Source of the DNA: an uncultured Chitinophagaceae bacterium
GTDB lineage: Bacteria > Bacteroidota > Bacteroidia > Chitinophagales > Chitinophagaceae
Assembly: GCA_937958995.1 (NCBI GenBank)
Contig: CALGAP010000008.1
Coordinates: forward strand, 434,001 to 498,000
Length of the DNA stretch: 64,000 bases
Reading direction: 5' to 3'
Shown: piece after piece, positions 42,755-50,846 of the stretch
Layout of the letters: every line of letters starts with the position of its first letter
How positions within the stretch are numbered: position 1 is the first letter of the stretch
Position numbers and translations under genes: made by a program
The notes under the pieces: model-generated
The model's database searches: none
Seen by the model: only the letters and a program-made list of their open reading frames with translations
What the model was told of the DNA's origin: nothing

Positions 42755-43092
42755 TGATCACCAGAAACTACACCTGGCACAAGATTGCAGAATCGGTAAA
42801 CGAACTCGCCGCGCGCGAAGAGCCTATTGTGGTGGTAGAAGTGAATGGTAAGAAAATCTGCGTGGCGCCATACAAAGAACAATGGTATGGCTTCGCTTAC
42901 AAATGCCCGCACGCCAGCGGCATTATGGCGTTGGGTTATATAGATGCGGTGGGAAACGTGGTTTGTCCCGTACATCGCTATAAATTCAATCTTCGCAATG
43001 GATACAATACCAGCGGCGAAGGATTTTACCTGAAAACATATCCTGTTGATGTACGCGAAGACGGCGTGTTTGTAGGGATGGTGATTTCTTAA
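42754..43092 (+). CDS. small Rieske [2Fe-2S] ferredoxin-like protein
   Basis: 112 residues making up a single Rieske domain. The ligand motifs are CPHASG (Cys-x-His) and CPVHRYKF (Cys-x-x-His), with a usual 17-residue spacing, so the cluster should bind. Strands such as ICVAPYKEQWYGFAYK fit the family. Such small soluble Rieske proteins donate electrons to oxygenases or act in nitrite-reductase-like small subunits; none of these partners is nearby. The start overlaps the hflX stop by one base (TGATG), so both are translated from one mRNA. Role unknown. Confidence 0.9.
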   Translation: MITRNYTWHKIAESVNELAAREEPIVVVEVNGKKICVAPYKEQWYGFAYKCPHASGIMALGYIDAVGNVVCPVHRYKFNLRNGYNTSGEGFYLKTYPVDVREDGVFVGMVIS

Positions 43093-43099
43093 AGTGCGA

Positions 43100-43738
43100 T
43101 CACAAGGGTTTTATCATTACCTGTTTATAATAAACCTTGCTTTTGGGATCGTGTCCTTGCAAAGCGATGGTGCCGCTGCTGAGACGCCTTTCTGCTCTGC
43201 CTTCCAGTTTCTCCACGTCATCGGGCTCGGTATATTCTACCACTGTTTTATCATTGATCTTGATGGTGACCTTTTTGTCCTGCACAATGATATGCTCGGT
43301 GTACCATTCGTTATCTTTCACATATACTTCTCTTACGTCGGCGATGCCGTAAAGACTTCCGCTTTTTCGCCAGTCGCCCTGCGTTTGATTCACCTGCACT
43401 TCATAACCTTTCGAGGGCCAGCCCGTTTCCTGGTAGGCGGTATGAATGAAGATGCCGCTGTTGGAGCCGGGAGTAGTCATGAGGGTGACCTTGAGCTCGA
43501 AATTTTTGAATTCATGATTCATCACCTCGCCATCATAAAACAAATGTGCGCGGGGTCCATGCACGATGATCATGCCACTGTCGACACGGAATGTGGAAGG
43601 GTTTTCGGCAGTCACTTTCCAGCCGTTGAGTGTCTTACCGTCGAAAAGCGAAATCCAGCCTTTTTCGGTTGAAGCCTTCCGGGAAGTACCACATTGAACA
43701 AACAGCAGCGCGAGGATGATGAGGCGGTACATCTTCAT
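43100..43738 (-). CDS. DUF1080 (3-keto-disaccharide hydrolase / LamG-like) lipoprotein
   Basis: 212 residues with an N-terminal signal of lipoprotein type (MKMYRLIILALLFVQC, Cys about 16). The DUF1080 domain covers the rest: GWISLFDGKTLNGWKV at its start, FELKVTLMTTPGSNSGIFIHT and YEVQVNQT in the middle, and GTIALQGHDPKSKVYYKQVMIKPL at the end, which are the family hallmarks. DUF1080 proteins are secreted concanavalin-like proteins of Bacteroidota and Planctomycetota; some act on 3-keto-glycosides. It is transcribed towards the Rieske gene and separated by seven bases from its stop, so there is little room for a terminator. Confidence 0.9.
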   Translation of the reverse strand: MKMYRLIILALLFVQCGTSRKASTEKGWISLFDGKTLNGWKVTAENPSTFRVDSGMIIVHGPRAHLFYDGEVMNHEFKNFELKVTLMTTPGSNSGIFIHTAYQETGWPSKGYEVQVNQTQGDWRKSGSLYGIADVREVYVKDNEWYTEHIIVQDKKVTIKINDKTVVEYTEPDDVEKLEGRAERRLSSGTIALQGHDPKSKVYYKQVMIKPL

Positions 43739-44042
43739 TTTTTTGTTCTAATATAGGACTATAACTTTAAAAAGCTAAAGCACCGGGCTCATTTCATTTT
43801 AGCTTAGAAAAGAGGCGCTCAGACGTTTTACTTTATTTTCCAGGAATTTCTGTCACAAACACCAGGTAAGAAAAATTTTCTGCTGGCACTTATCCTGATG
43901 ATCGGTTTTGTTTCTTTCCCGTAAGACAAAACGCAGCAAAAAAAAATATCCGATTTTACGAATTGTCGCAATTGCCCCGGCTAAAGTCGTAATAAACCTC
44001 TTTTACTACAAAACCTATCGGTACATTGCATGAAAAATTTGC
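43739..44042. other. 304-bp AT-rich divergent intergenic region
   Basis: No gene is visible. It separates divergent genes and must carry both promoters. TACATTG at 44019-44025 is a near-consensus -7 element for the VOC gene. On the minus strand TAGCTTTT near 43780 is a possible -7 for the DUF1080 gene. A9 and T7 runs are present. Confidence 0.4.
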
Positions 44043-44507
44043 ATGCCCGACAATAAACTCATCCGCATGGACAATGTGGGCATTGTGGTGGAATCGCTCG
44101 ACGACACGATTGCTTTCTTTGAAGAGCTCGGCTTAACGCTTGAATGGCGCGGCCAAGTAGCAGGCGAATGGGCCGGCCGCGTAACGGGTTTGGGAAACCA
44201 GGATGTAGAAGTAGCGATGCTATCGACGCCCGATGGTCATAGCCGACTGGAAATTTCAAGGTTTATTTCCCCGAAAGTTATTGCTGACCACAGAACCGCT
44301 CCTGTGAACGCGCTGGGTTATTTGCGTGCGATGTTTACCGTTGCAGATATTGATGATACACTGGAACGATTGGGAAAATCAGGTGCGGAACTGGTGGGTG
44401 AGGTGGTGCAGTATGAGAATTTGTACCGGCTGTGTTATATCCGTGGTCCCGAGGGATTGCTGATTGGATTGGCCGAGCAGCTTACGGAAAACCGGAATGC
44501 GTTTTAG
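44043..44507 (+). CDS. VOC-superfamily (glyoxalase/bleomycin-resistance-like) protein
   Basis: 154 residues with two beta-alpha-beta-beta-beta modules. Module 1 opens RMDNVGIVVESLDDTIAFFEELGL and module 2 AMFTVADIDDTLERLGKSGAELV, with the closing YIRGPEGLLIGLAEQL. The metal-binding Glu (EGLLIGLAE) is present; the corresponding His at the start of module 1 is not (NVGIVV), so metal binding is uncertain. Members act as lyases, isomerases or binding proteins. It is followed 20 bp later by an EthD-like lipoprotein gene, so a small operon is likely. Function not assigned. Confidence 0.88.
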   Translation: MPDNKLIRMDNVGIVVESLDDTIAFFEELGLTLEWRGQVAGEWAGRVTGLGNQDVEVAMLSTPDGHSRLEISRFISPKVIADHRTAPVNALGYLRAMFTVADIDDTLERLGKSGAELVGEVVQYENLYRLCYIRGPEGLLIGLAEQLTENRNAF

Positions 44508-44527
44508 AAATTTTTAAAACAAGGTAT

Positions 44528-44941
44528 ATGAGGGCTAAAATTTACTTCTCCTTATTCCTGGTTGCTTTGTATGCCGTTGCTGCCTGCAAGACTACTAAAT
44601 CTACCCTTGCAGAACCAGGTATGTTTAAGGTAACTATTCTCTACCCCTTTGGCGAAGACAAAAATTTCGACCTGGAGTATTATGAAAAAAAGCACATGCC
44701 GATGATGGCAGGGTTTATCGGGAAGAATTTGAAATTTTATGAGATAGACAGGGGCATATCGGGCAGAAATGCTAATGAAAAGCCGGCCTTTGCGGCGATT
44801 GGATACTTTTATATTTCGGATATAAACGAGTATAATGAGGCAATAGCAAGAAACAGGGAGGTGGTGATGAATGATCTAAAGAATTACACGAATATACAGC
44901 CCCTGGTGCAGGTGAGCGAGGTGCGGCAGGTGGTGAAGTGA
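44528..44941 (+). CDS. EthD-like lipoprotein
   Basis: 137 residues from the ATG at 44528; the longer frame from 44432 overlaps the VOC gene. The signal MRAKIYFSLFLVALYAVAAC has a lipobox-like VAAC. The mature part FKVTILYPFGEDKNFDLEYYEKKHMPMM resembles the EthD/ferredoxin-like dimeric alpha-beta barrel family, whose YYxxxHMPM signature is kept. EthD proteins assist ether degradation in some actinobacteria, but most relatives have no known role, and an exported lipoprotein form is common in Bacteroidota. It follows the VOC gene closely, in the same direction. Confidence 0.85.
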   Translation: MRAKIYFSLFLVALYAVAACKTTKSTLAEPGMFKVTILYPFGEDKNFDLEYYEKKHMPMMAGFIGKNLKFYEIDRGISGRNANEKPAFAAIGYFYISDINEYNEAIARNREVVMNDLKNYTNIQPLVQVSEVRQVVK

Positions 44942-45004
44942 GGGGATGAAGCTCATTGACTCCCCGCGGGCAATACTACCGGCGAATTTGCGTTTTCCCC
45001 TCTT

Positions 45005-45742
45005 ATGCAACCTGTCTTGCTATATTACCTGAACCTACTGCTATGCGCCATTGTGTTTATTGAGCTGTTGTTCCGATGCAGAAAAAACACCACCCTGAAG
45101 GTGTACTTCCTGCTGATTACTGCCAGCCTGTTTGTGATTAATTTTTACGCCATCAATGGCGTTGAAACACGGACAGAATTCATTTTCGTGCGGTTCGTTC
45201 GGTTGGTTTATGTGGCCGGTACCGTATTGTCGCTGGTGTACCTGGCGCAGCGGCGGCCTCCGCGCTGGCTGGTTGGTCTGATGATATTTGCCGCCGTTTG
45301 TGTGACGGGATTACGCATTGCGAATTACCACGAGATTAATATTGACGCGGTTAATAATTTGCCCAATCCATTATTTTCCGTAGGCACGGAATTGTTTATT
45401 ACCAGCATTTATCCGCGCATCATGATGCTGATCTTTTCGTCCGCTACACTGTTTATTGGCTACTACTATTACCGCCGGCTGATGATAAAACTCGATTTCA
45501 ACCAGCCGCATGCCAGGCAGTTATCGCGCTGGGCCATATCATTGGTGGTGCCGATGTTTTTGCTGATTATTTTCGGCATATTGGCGAATATGAAAGTGGT
45601 GAACAGTATGCTCGCTACTTATTTGTTTGGTGTGTTTAGCTGCACGGCGGTATGCTCGCTGATCATGAGACCGCGATTTCTGGATACCGACGTGAGTGGT
45701 ATCTCTGAAGAATCGCGATCTGCGGCGATGGGCGTGCGTTAA
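45005..45742 (+). CDS. seven-helix integral membrane protein of unknown function
   Basis: 245 residues with about seven hydrophobic helices (near 3-23, 32-50, 57-80, 88-106, 125-155, 168-194 and 200-222) and a short polar cytoplasmic tail (RPRFLDTDVSGISEESRSAAMGVR). I do not recognise a family. The layout resembles the membrane-sensing half of some Bacteroidota AraC- or LytTR-type regulators, but no DNA-binding domain is attached and the tail ends abruptly, so a lost C-terminal domain is possible. Its stop codon overlaps the convergent rmuC stop by four bases, leaving no room for a terminator. Confidence 0.7.
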   Translation: MQPVLLYYLNLLLCAIVFIELLFRCRKNTTLKVYFLLITASLFVINFYAINGVETRTEFIFVRFVRLVYVAGTVLSLVYLAQRRPPRWLVGLMIFAAVCVTGLRIANYHEINIDAVNNLPNPLFSVGTELFITSIYPRIMMLIFSSATLFIGYYYYRRLMIKLDFNQPHARQLSRWAISLVVPMFLLIIFGILANMKVVNSMLATYLFGVFSCTAVCSLIMRPRFLDTDVSGISEESRSAAMGVR

Positions 45743-47232
45743 CTACTCTGTGAATTCTGTTCGATAGTTGGCTTTTCTTCTTCCTCATCCAACAAATTCA
45801 GCTCTTCCAGCAAGGGGGCGGGGATTTGTTTGGTAGTTTTCGCTTCCAGTTTTTTAATGGTTTCAAATCTTCCGAGAATGGTATCGCCTTTTCGTGCGCC
45901 GTCTTTCAGCCTGTCCATAGCGTCTTTGTAGGCGTGGGTGGCGTTGTCGAGGTTTTTGCCAATGGCAATCATTTGTTCCAGGAACAAAACAAACTTGTCG
46001 TACAATAGGCCGCATTGTTTGAAGATTTCCTGCACATTCTTCACCTGGTTTTCTTTCTGCCAGATGATCTTTATCACCTTGAGCGTAGCTACAAATGTGG
46101 TAGGCGTTATGATGACGATCTTCTTATTCAGCGCGCGGTTAAAAAGGTCGGGCCTTTCGTTCAGCGCCAGGGTAACGGCCGGCTCGATGGGCACAAACAT
46201 GAACACGTAATCGGGACTATTGATGCCCGCCAGCGCCTGGTAATTCTTATCCGCCAGGGAGTCGATATGGTCGGTAAGGCTTTTGATATGCTGCCTGAGG
46301 TATTGGGCCTTTTCTTCGGGATCGATGGCATTGAAATAATCCACGTAGGCCGTGAGTGATACTTTGCTATCGATAATGATGTGCTTGCCGTTGGGCAGGT
46401 GTAAAATGAAATCGGGTTTGCGCAGGATTTCTTCTTCATCGCGGTAGCCTTCCTGCGATTTGTAATCTATATACTTCTGCAATCCTTCGGCCTCCAGGAT
46501 CAGCTTGAGGCGGTCTTCGCCCCAGGTACCCTGGATGCGGATATCGGACTTGAGGGCATTGGCGAGGTTTTGGGCATCGTCGCTGAGTTGGGTATTAAGT
46601 TCGTGGAGCTTTTCGATTTCTTTTTTCAGGGAGGTGATATCGGCGATGTCTTCTTTACGGGTAGCTTCCACTTTTTCTTTGAACTCTTTGAGGTTGGTTT
46701 TTAGCGGGTCGATGATGCTGGCGAGGGTGTTTTTGTTGGTTTCGATGAAGTTTTTCTTTTTTTCTTCCAGGATTTCGTTGGCGAGGTTGCGGAAGTGGTG
46801 TTGTGATTGTTGGTGGAGAAGATCGAGTTCGTTTTTAAACTGCGCGAGTTTTTCGTTGGCGTAGGCCTCTTTTTGGCGGAGTTGGGTGAGTTGGGTGTTG
46901 AGGGAGAGGATTTCTTTTTCCTTTTCGCTCAGTGTTTCTTCGGTTTGTTTGAGTTTTTGAGTAATGAGGTCGAAGGAGGTTTTGGCAGTGTATTTTGTAT
47001 CGATTTCAGATTTGAGTGTGTTAAAATCGGAGGTTAATTTATTGTATAATTCCCTGGCCACGTAGGCTTGGTTAATTTCTTCCTGGGAGAATTTGCGGGC
47101 GTTTTCCTTTTGGAGATGGGTGATTTGATCCTGGAGGGAACGAGAATGCTTTTCGTGGAGGGATTTCAGGTAAACGTAAACAATCAGCCCTCCTATGATA
47201 ATGCCGGCTGCGATATATATTAATAGCTCCAT
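45739..47232 (-). CDS. rmuC: RmuC-family DNA recombination protein
   Basis: 497 residues. An N-terminal transmembrane helix (about 4-22, LIYIAAGIIIGGLIVYVYL) is followed by a long coiled coil (about 30-225, rich in Glu, Lys and Leu heptads). The RmuC nuclease-like core (about 230-470) contains IQGTWGEDRLKLILEAEGL, PDFILHLPNGKHIIIDSKVSLTAY and SPDYVFMFVPIEPAV, where Asp-Ser-Lys belongs to the PD-(D/E)xK-like site. RmuC limits inversions at short inverted repeats in E. coli. The length and order are typical. It is convergent with the seven-helix protein gene and overlaps it by four bases. Confidence 0.94.
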   Translation of the reverse strand: MELLIYIAAGIIIGGLIVYVYLKSLHEKHSRSLQDQITHLQKENARKFSQEEINQAYVARELYNKLTSDFNTLKSEIDTKYTAKTSFDLITQKLKQTEETLSEKEKEILSLNTQLTQLRQKEAYANEKLAQFKNELDLLHQQSQHHFRNLANEILEEKKKNFIETNKNTLASIIDPLKTNLKEFKEKVEATRKEDIADITSLKKEIEKLHELNTQLSDDAQNLANALKSDIRIQGTWGEDRLKLILEAEGLQKYIDYKSQEGYRDEEEILRKPDFILHLPNGKHIIIDSKVSLTAYVDYFNAIDPEEKAQYLRQHIKSLTDHIDSLADKNYQALAGINSPDYVFMFVPIEPAVTLALNERPDLFNRALNKKIVIITPTTFVATLKVIKIIWQKENQVKNVQEIFKQCGLLYDKFVLFLEQMIAIGKNLDNATHAYKDAMDRLKDGARKGDTILGRFETIKKLEAKTTKQIPAPLLEELNLLDEEEEKPTIEQNSQSS

Positions 47233-47368
47233 GACGACGATTGGATTTGGTTTGATGAAGATGGCGATAAATTCTTTTTCTTACAAAAGGGAAACCGGAA
47301 CCAGGTATTCCTAAACTTTGCTGACTTCACCAAAATTAGGGGGTGTGTGGGGTTGGTCCGGAACAACT

Positions 47369-47432
47369 TTTGGGATTTTAGCCATAAAAATTTTATAATT
47401 TTACCTCTATGAGAATGGCCGTAATGCTTTAA
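47369..47432 (+). promoter_or_regulatory. promoter-like sites and seven-codon leader ORF upstream of the dioxygenase gene
   Basis: A TTTG at 47369-47372 and TAATTTTA at 47396-47403 resemble the -33 and -7 boxes (one mismatch, 23-nt spacing). Just after them, ATG AGA ATG GCC GTA ATG CTT TAA (47409-47432) encodes MRMAVML and could be translated from a nearly leaderless start. The remaining 146 bp to the dioxygenase ATG contains no gene. The whole gap 47233-47578 is 346 bp. Confidence 0.35.
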
Positions 47433-47578
47433 TATCCTTTCCCAACTTATTTCTTAAGCAAGGTGCTTTATTTTTCAAAGCGCTCTTTTCCCCTTATTCA
47501 TTCATTTAAACAATCATTTTTAACCGGGCCACAGGCAGCAATCATTGTTGCGGTGGTTGTTTTTAAATAATATGAATT

Positions 47579-48358
47579 ATGCCTGATATGCTAAGTAAAA
47601 AGGATATAGAGCATTTCATTTATAAAGGATTTGTCCGTATGGATAATGCATTTCCCCGTGAAATGGCAGAGGCTGCTGTAGATATTCTCTGGAATGATCT
47701 TCCATGTGACAGGTCGGATCCTTCAACCTGGATTGAACCGGTGATTCGTTTGGGAATGTACAGCAATGACCCTTTTGTTCATTCGGTAAATACGCCCAGG
47801 TTGCGTCAGGCTTATGATCAGTTGGTAGGTAAGGATAAATGGCTTCCTTGTCGCAGTGTAGGAACCTTTCCGGTCCGTTTTCCGTCTGAGCAACCACCTA
47901 TGGATACCGGCAAACACGTAGATGCCAGTTTTCCGGGTGATGACCCGAATAATTACTTTGAATGGCGTGTCAACGTCCAATCCAAAGGACGAGCCTTGTT
48001 GCTATTGGTGTTGTACTCAGATGTCAGCGAAAAGGATGCTCCGACCGTGATCTATGAAGGTTCGCATATCGATGTTGCCCGATTGTTGTCTAAAGAGGGC
48101 GATGCTGGTCTTTCTTTTATGGAACTTGCCGGCAAGTTGGACAAACTGCCAAAGAGAAAAGAAGTCCTGGCAACGGGTAAGCCAGGTACGGTATATCTGT
48201 GTCATCCGTTTTTGGTGCATTCAGCCCAAGCTCACCGAGGCATCCATCCCAAATTTATGGCACAACCGCCTTTGCAATTAAAGGGTGAACTGTCTCTTTC
48301 AGCAGCTGATGGTGGCTATTCTCCCGTGGTAGAAGCTATTCGCTTAGGGATATGTTAG
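47579..48358 (+). CDS. phytanoyl-CoA dioxygenase (PhyH)-family Fe(II)/2-oxoglutarate oxygenase
   Basis: 259 residues. The double-stranded beta-helix iron site is complete: His113-x-Asp115 in GKHVDASFPG, distal His (209 or 214) in YLCHPFLVHSAQAHRG, and Arg220 for 2-oxoglutarate. The N-terminal LSKKDIEHFIYKGFVRMDNAF is the PhyH-type opening. Such enzymes hydroxylate small molecules, including natural products and lipids; the substrate here is unknown. Its base composition and codon use look less GC-rich than the neighbours at 41-47 kb, and its 3' end abuts an IS3-type transposase relic, so it probably belongs to a recently acquired segment. It is unrelated in sequence to the remnant at 30982..31107 beyond family. 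Confidence 0.85.
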   Translation: MPDMLSKKDIEHFIYKGFVRMDNAFPREMAEAAVDILWNDLPCDRSDPSTWIEPVIRLGMYSNDPFVHSVNTPRLRQAYDQLVGKDKWLPCRSVGTFPVRFPSEQPPMDTGKHVDASFPGDDPNNYFEWRVNVQSKGRALLLLVLYSDVSEKDAPTVIYEGSHIDVARLLSKEGDAGLSFMELAGKLDKLPKRKEVLATGKPGTVYLCHPFLVHSAQAHRGIHPKFMAQPPLQLKGELSLSAADGGYSPVVEAIRLGIC

Positions 48359-48408
48359 TCGGGGGGTCGATGCCGGTTGTAATCGAGTTTCCATTCCTCT
48401 GCTTTTTT
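48355..48408 (-). pseudogene. C-terminal relic of an IS3-family transposase
   Basis: One minus-strand frame reads KKAEEWKLDYNRHRPPD then stop, with a stop codon just before it. The pattern E-E-W-x-x-D-Y-N-x-x-R-P is the hallmark tail of IS3-type OrfB (DDE) transposases, where HSSLG normally follows RP. The rest of the transposase and terminal repeats are absent. The relic overlaps the last codon of the dioxygenase gene and joins a truncated ORF at an A7 tract. Confidence 0.5.
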
Positions 48409-48553
48409 TCATCTCGCCTTCTCTTGACATAACGCGAATATCTTCTGTAGTCTTCCAGATTATTCCTCCGGCAATCGCAAGCGCAATCTCATTTACGTTA
48501 TCCGCATGGTGGTCGGCACGCTCCAAAACTCCAGAAAGATAGTTTCGAAGCAA
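48409..48553 (-). pseudogene. truncated small hypothetical gene fused to transposase relic
   Basis: From a TTG at 48553 the frame reads MLRNYLSGVLERADHHADN and continues to VMSREGEMK (about 48 residues), then runs through the A7 tract into the IS3 relic in a different frame and stops at 48344. I recall similar openings in a widespread family of roughly 100-residue hypothetical proteins that continue past GEMKN, but I cannot name it. The lack of an ATG, and a frame open back to a TGA near 48595, suggest both ends are damaged. Interpretation: a gene fragment cut by insertion and deletion of an IS element. Confidence 0.5.
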
Positions 48554-48608
48554 TTGATTGTTTGAATAGTAGTTGGTATATACTCTATTTTGATTATTAT
48601 TTCATTGT

Positions 48609-50378
48609 TTACTTTTGAATCTGAACTACTTTGAAGTCAAAATTCATTAACCGAAGATCTTGAGCCAGTTCAATCAGTGAGTATTTCGCAATATTGGAAC
48701 CAAATTTCCGAATGTCGGTCAAAAGGGAGCGCTTAGTAGTTGCTGTATCGACGAATGCAAGACAAAAAGTCATCTTTGGTCTGGGACTTTGTTTGAAGAG
48801 ATTGACAATTCCTTTTGCAGGAAATGGCTGACCGGCGATCGCAATTCTAAGCGAATCTTTTCTAACGGAGGTTTTTGCCATCGCCTCCACCTTCTCGAAA
48901 TACTTGTAATCACTATAAATGGTTTCTCTGACCCTTTTGGCAGCTATGGATACTTGCGCTGCAAGATCACGCATAGTATTATTAAATCCTTTCTTTACAT
49001 GAACGAAGGTGATATGGTCTGGCTCATACATCAATATGTCACAACATTCAATATTCTCAGGCGTGATTGTATCGAGCACGAGGCAGCCCGACATTCCAAG
49101 ATAAGACTGGTTGAATACATCCTCATCCTTTTTGATGTCGAACTTTTTTGTAATCGTCGTTGTATCCCATACATCATCTTTGAGCATTGATTCGCACTGC
49201 GTATTTAAATCGTCAATGAATGTGGGATCGATCCTATACCATCCCTTGTCGATATGAAAGAAAGAATTTCCTTTGTACACAAGTTCTCCGTTGAGATGAT
49301 CAAATAATGTATCGTAGGTAACCCTATTGCCTCCACTGTCGTAAGATGCGAGTTTGCGGAATAAGACTGAATGTTTGAAGTCTATTTCATCTTTATCCTC
49401 AATGAATTTTTTATCCTTTATATCTTTAATAAGTTGCTCCCAGTTGGGCCGGTGATGATATTCACCATATTCCTTACTGCTTAATTCGAGAATATAACTT
49501 TCCGCTGTCAGATATTGCTCGAAATTTGAATGACAGATCTCAAAATCTGGAACATTTCCAGCTTTGTACTCATTGAATACTTGTTTGTACATTTCTTCAT
49601 TGAGTTTCTCTACGAGCTCTTCAAATCGTCTGCCCCTTAAATGCACTACCTTATTGAGTGTAAATTTAGACGGTCCGTCAAGTATATCATCTATCTTTTT
49701 GATAAGATTGAGCAGCTCGTCAAAATTTATTGCCTTATTTATTTTAAAGGAAGACTTTGCGATGCAGCCCGCCGTTTCTTTCCTCAGATCATCTTTTGAA
49801 AAACCAAAGGACGTAACCAGGTGGTGCCTGTCCAACTCTGCCTGAACCAGTTTAAATATTTGTCCAAACTGATTTTCGTCGCTGAAGCGTTGGTCGCCTC
49901 GATAGAAGCGTGTTTGGCCAAGGACAATACCTGTGACACCACGCTGTTGTATCGATTTGATCACGCGACTATCCCGGTCAAACAACTTTACAATGATCTC
50001 GAGCCCCAAATCAGGCTTTGTAAACTGTTCGATCTCGAAACTCCCATACCCTCCAGCAATGGCATAGATGCGTTTTTTGTAGGCAATGAATCCAATAAAT
50101 GAAAATACCTTGTTCTTGCTTTTTAAGATTGTGTCGTTCGTATGTATTATTGGCGCTAGAAACTTCAACCAGGTCGGAGGGTATAACTTTGAAAAGCTAT
50201 AAAGATTAACTGTGAATTCGCGAAAATCCTGGTTCCCCAAATTAATATCAGTCAGATTGGTACCGTTTTCCCGCAACCGTCTGGCTATTTCTCCGACAGT
50301 ATCATCAGCGTTCAGCTTTTCAAATTGCTCACGTTCAATTTCATAAATCGTAATGGGAAGTTTGCTAGAATCCGACAT
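48609..50378 (-). CDS. DUF6119/TIGR04141-like sporadically distributed protein
   Basis: 589 residues, ATG start, no signal peptide or membrane helix. The N-terminal ITIYEIEREQF and the central segment AIAGGYGSFEIEQFTKPDLGLEI, followed by VKLFDRDSRVIKSIQQRGVTGIVLGQTRFYRGD, match what I know of the DUF6119/TIGR04141 family (a FGYGR-like motif, then FGLRIALN-like text and a basic strand). The C-terminal half has LVYKGNSFFHIDKGWYRIDPTF and ITFVHVKKGFNNTMRDLAAQV, which might be a degraded nuclease-like or ligand-binding core (HVKKG). No function is established; the family occurs patchily near restriction and mobile genes, hence a possible defence role. The region is AT-rich against its neighbours and lies next to tRNA-Asn. 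Confidence 0.65.
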   Translation of the reverse strand: MSDSSKLPITIYEIEREQFEKLNADDTVGEIARRLRENGTNLTDINLGNQDFREFTVNLYSFSKLYPPTWLKFLAPIIHTNDTILKSKNKVFSFIGFIAYKKRIYAIAGGYGSFEIEQFTKPDLGLEIIVKLFDRDSRVIKSIQQRGVTGIVLGQTRFYRGDQRFSDENQFGQIFKLVQAELDRHHLVTSFGFSKDDLRKETAGCIAKSSFKINKAINFDELLNLIKKIDDILDGPSKFTLNKVVHLRGRRFEELVEKLNEEMYKQVFNEYKAGNVPDFEICHSNFEQYLTAESYILELSSKEYGEYHHRPNWEQLIKDIKDKKFIEDKDEIDFKHSVLFRKLASYDSGGNRVTYDTLFDHLNGELVYKGNSFFHIDKGWYRIDPTFIDDLNTQCESMLKDDVWDTTTITKKFDIKKDEDVFNQSYLGMSGCLVLDTITPENIECCDILMYEPDHITFVHVKKGFNNTMRDLAAQVSIAAKRVRETIYSDYKYFEKVEAMAKTSVRKDSLRIAIAGQPFPAKGIVNLFKQSPRPKMTFCLAFVDTATTKRSLLTDIRKFGSNIAKYSLIELAQDLRLMNFDFKVVQIQK

Positions 50379-50737
50379 GCCCGGTCGTTTTGGTAATTGT
50401 GTTGAAAGTCTTCATTGAGAGAACGAATTTGGAATTATTATGGACTAAGTGTTCCAAATAAAGCAACTCAATCTATGAAATTCATTCGCAAAAATTGACC
50501 GTGTTTACACGGTATTTTTGGCAGGTGTAATAGATGTGAATTTGTATGCCGATGAGAAATGTAAACAATTTGGAGTCAAATCAATTAGGGAAGAAAACTA
50601 TCAAACCAACAATTGAAAACATGTAGCTTTGCCTTTCACCCAGCTCTTTCAAACTCTTCCCCCATCACCCGCTGGCAAATTGCTGATAAAAACGAAAAAA
50701 GTCGCTTGCGCGACTTTTCAAATTGTTGATTACCCAG
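50379..50737. other. 359-bp AT-rich spacer between the DUF6119-like gene and tRNA-Asn
   Basis: No gene is visible. At 50490-50519 a hairpin ACCGTGT-TT-ACACGGT is flanked by A5 and T5 runs, so it could terminate transcription in either direction. TAGCTTTG at 50625-50632 is a perfect -7 match on the plus strand with no gene after it, probably chance. The tRNA terminator begins at 50697. Confidence 0.5.
50697..50718 (-). terminator. Rho-independent terminator of tRNA-Asn
   Basis: AAAAGTCGC and GCGACTTTT pair over 9 bp around a 4-nt loop; on the minus strand the stem is followed by TTTTTTCG. It lies 20 bp beyond the tRNA 3' end. Confidence 0.85.
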
Positions 50738-50811
50738 CTCCCCCTGCTGGACTTGAACCAGCGACCCTCTGATTAACAGTCAGATGCTCTAACCAGCTGA
50801 GCTAAGGAGGA
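50738..50811 (-). tRNA. tRNA-Asn (GTT anticodon)
   Basis: 74 nt on the minus strand fold into a complete cloverleaf: acceptor TCCTCCT/AGGGGGA (one T-G pair), D stem GCTC/GAGC, anticodon stem TCTGA/TCAGA with loop CTGTTAA (anticodon GTT), T arm CGCTGGTTCAAGTCCAGC and discriminator G. CCA is not encoded. An accessory segment begins directly downstream. Confidence 0.96.
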
Positions 50812-50838
50812 ATTTCCCGCTTTTTCCAAAACGGGCTG

Positions 50839-50846
50839 CAAAAATA
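50839..50846 (-). promoter_or_regulatory. -7 element of tRNA-Asn
   Basis: On the minus strand TATTTTTG matches TAnnTTTG exactly, 27 bp before the tRNA 5' end. Confidence 0.6.

Noticed and set aside
50625..50632. TAGCTTTG promoter on the plus strand
   Set aside because: It matches the -7 consensus but leads only into the tRNA-Asn terminator and antisense of the tRNA; probably chance.
50738..50811. tRNA-Asn as attachment site of an integrated element
   Set aside because: No second copy of the tRNA 3' sequence and no integrase gene were found in the window, so an att site was not annotated.
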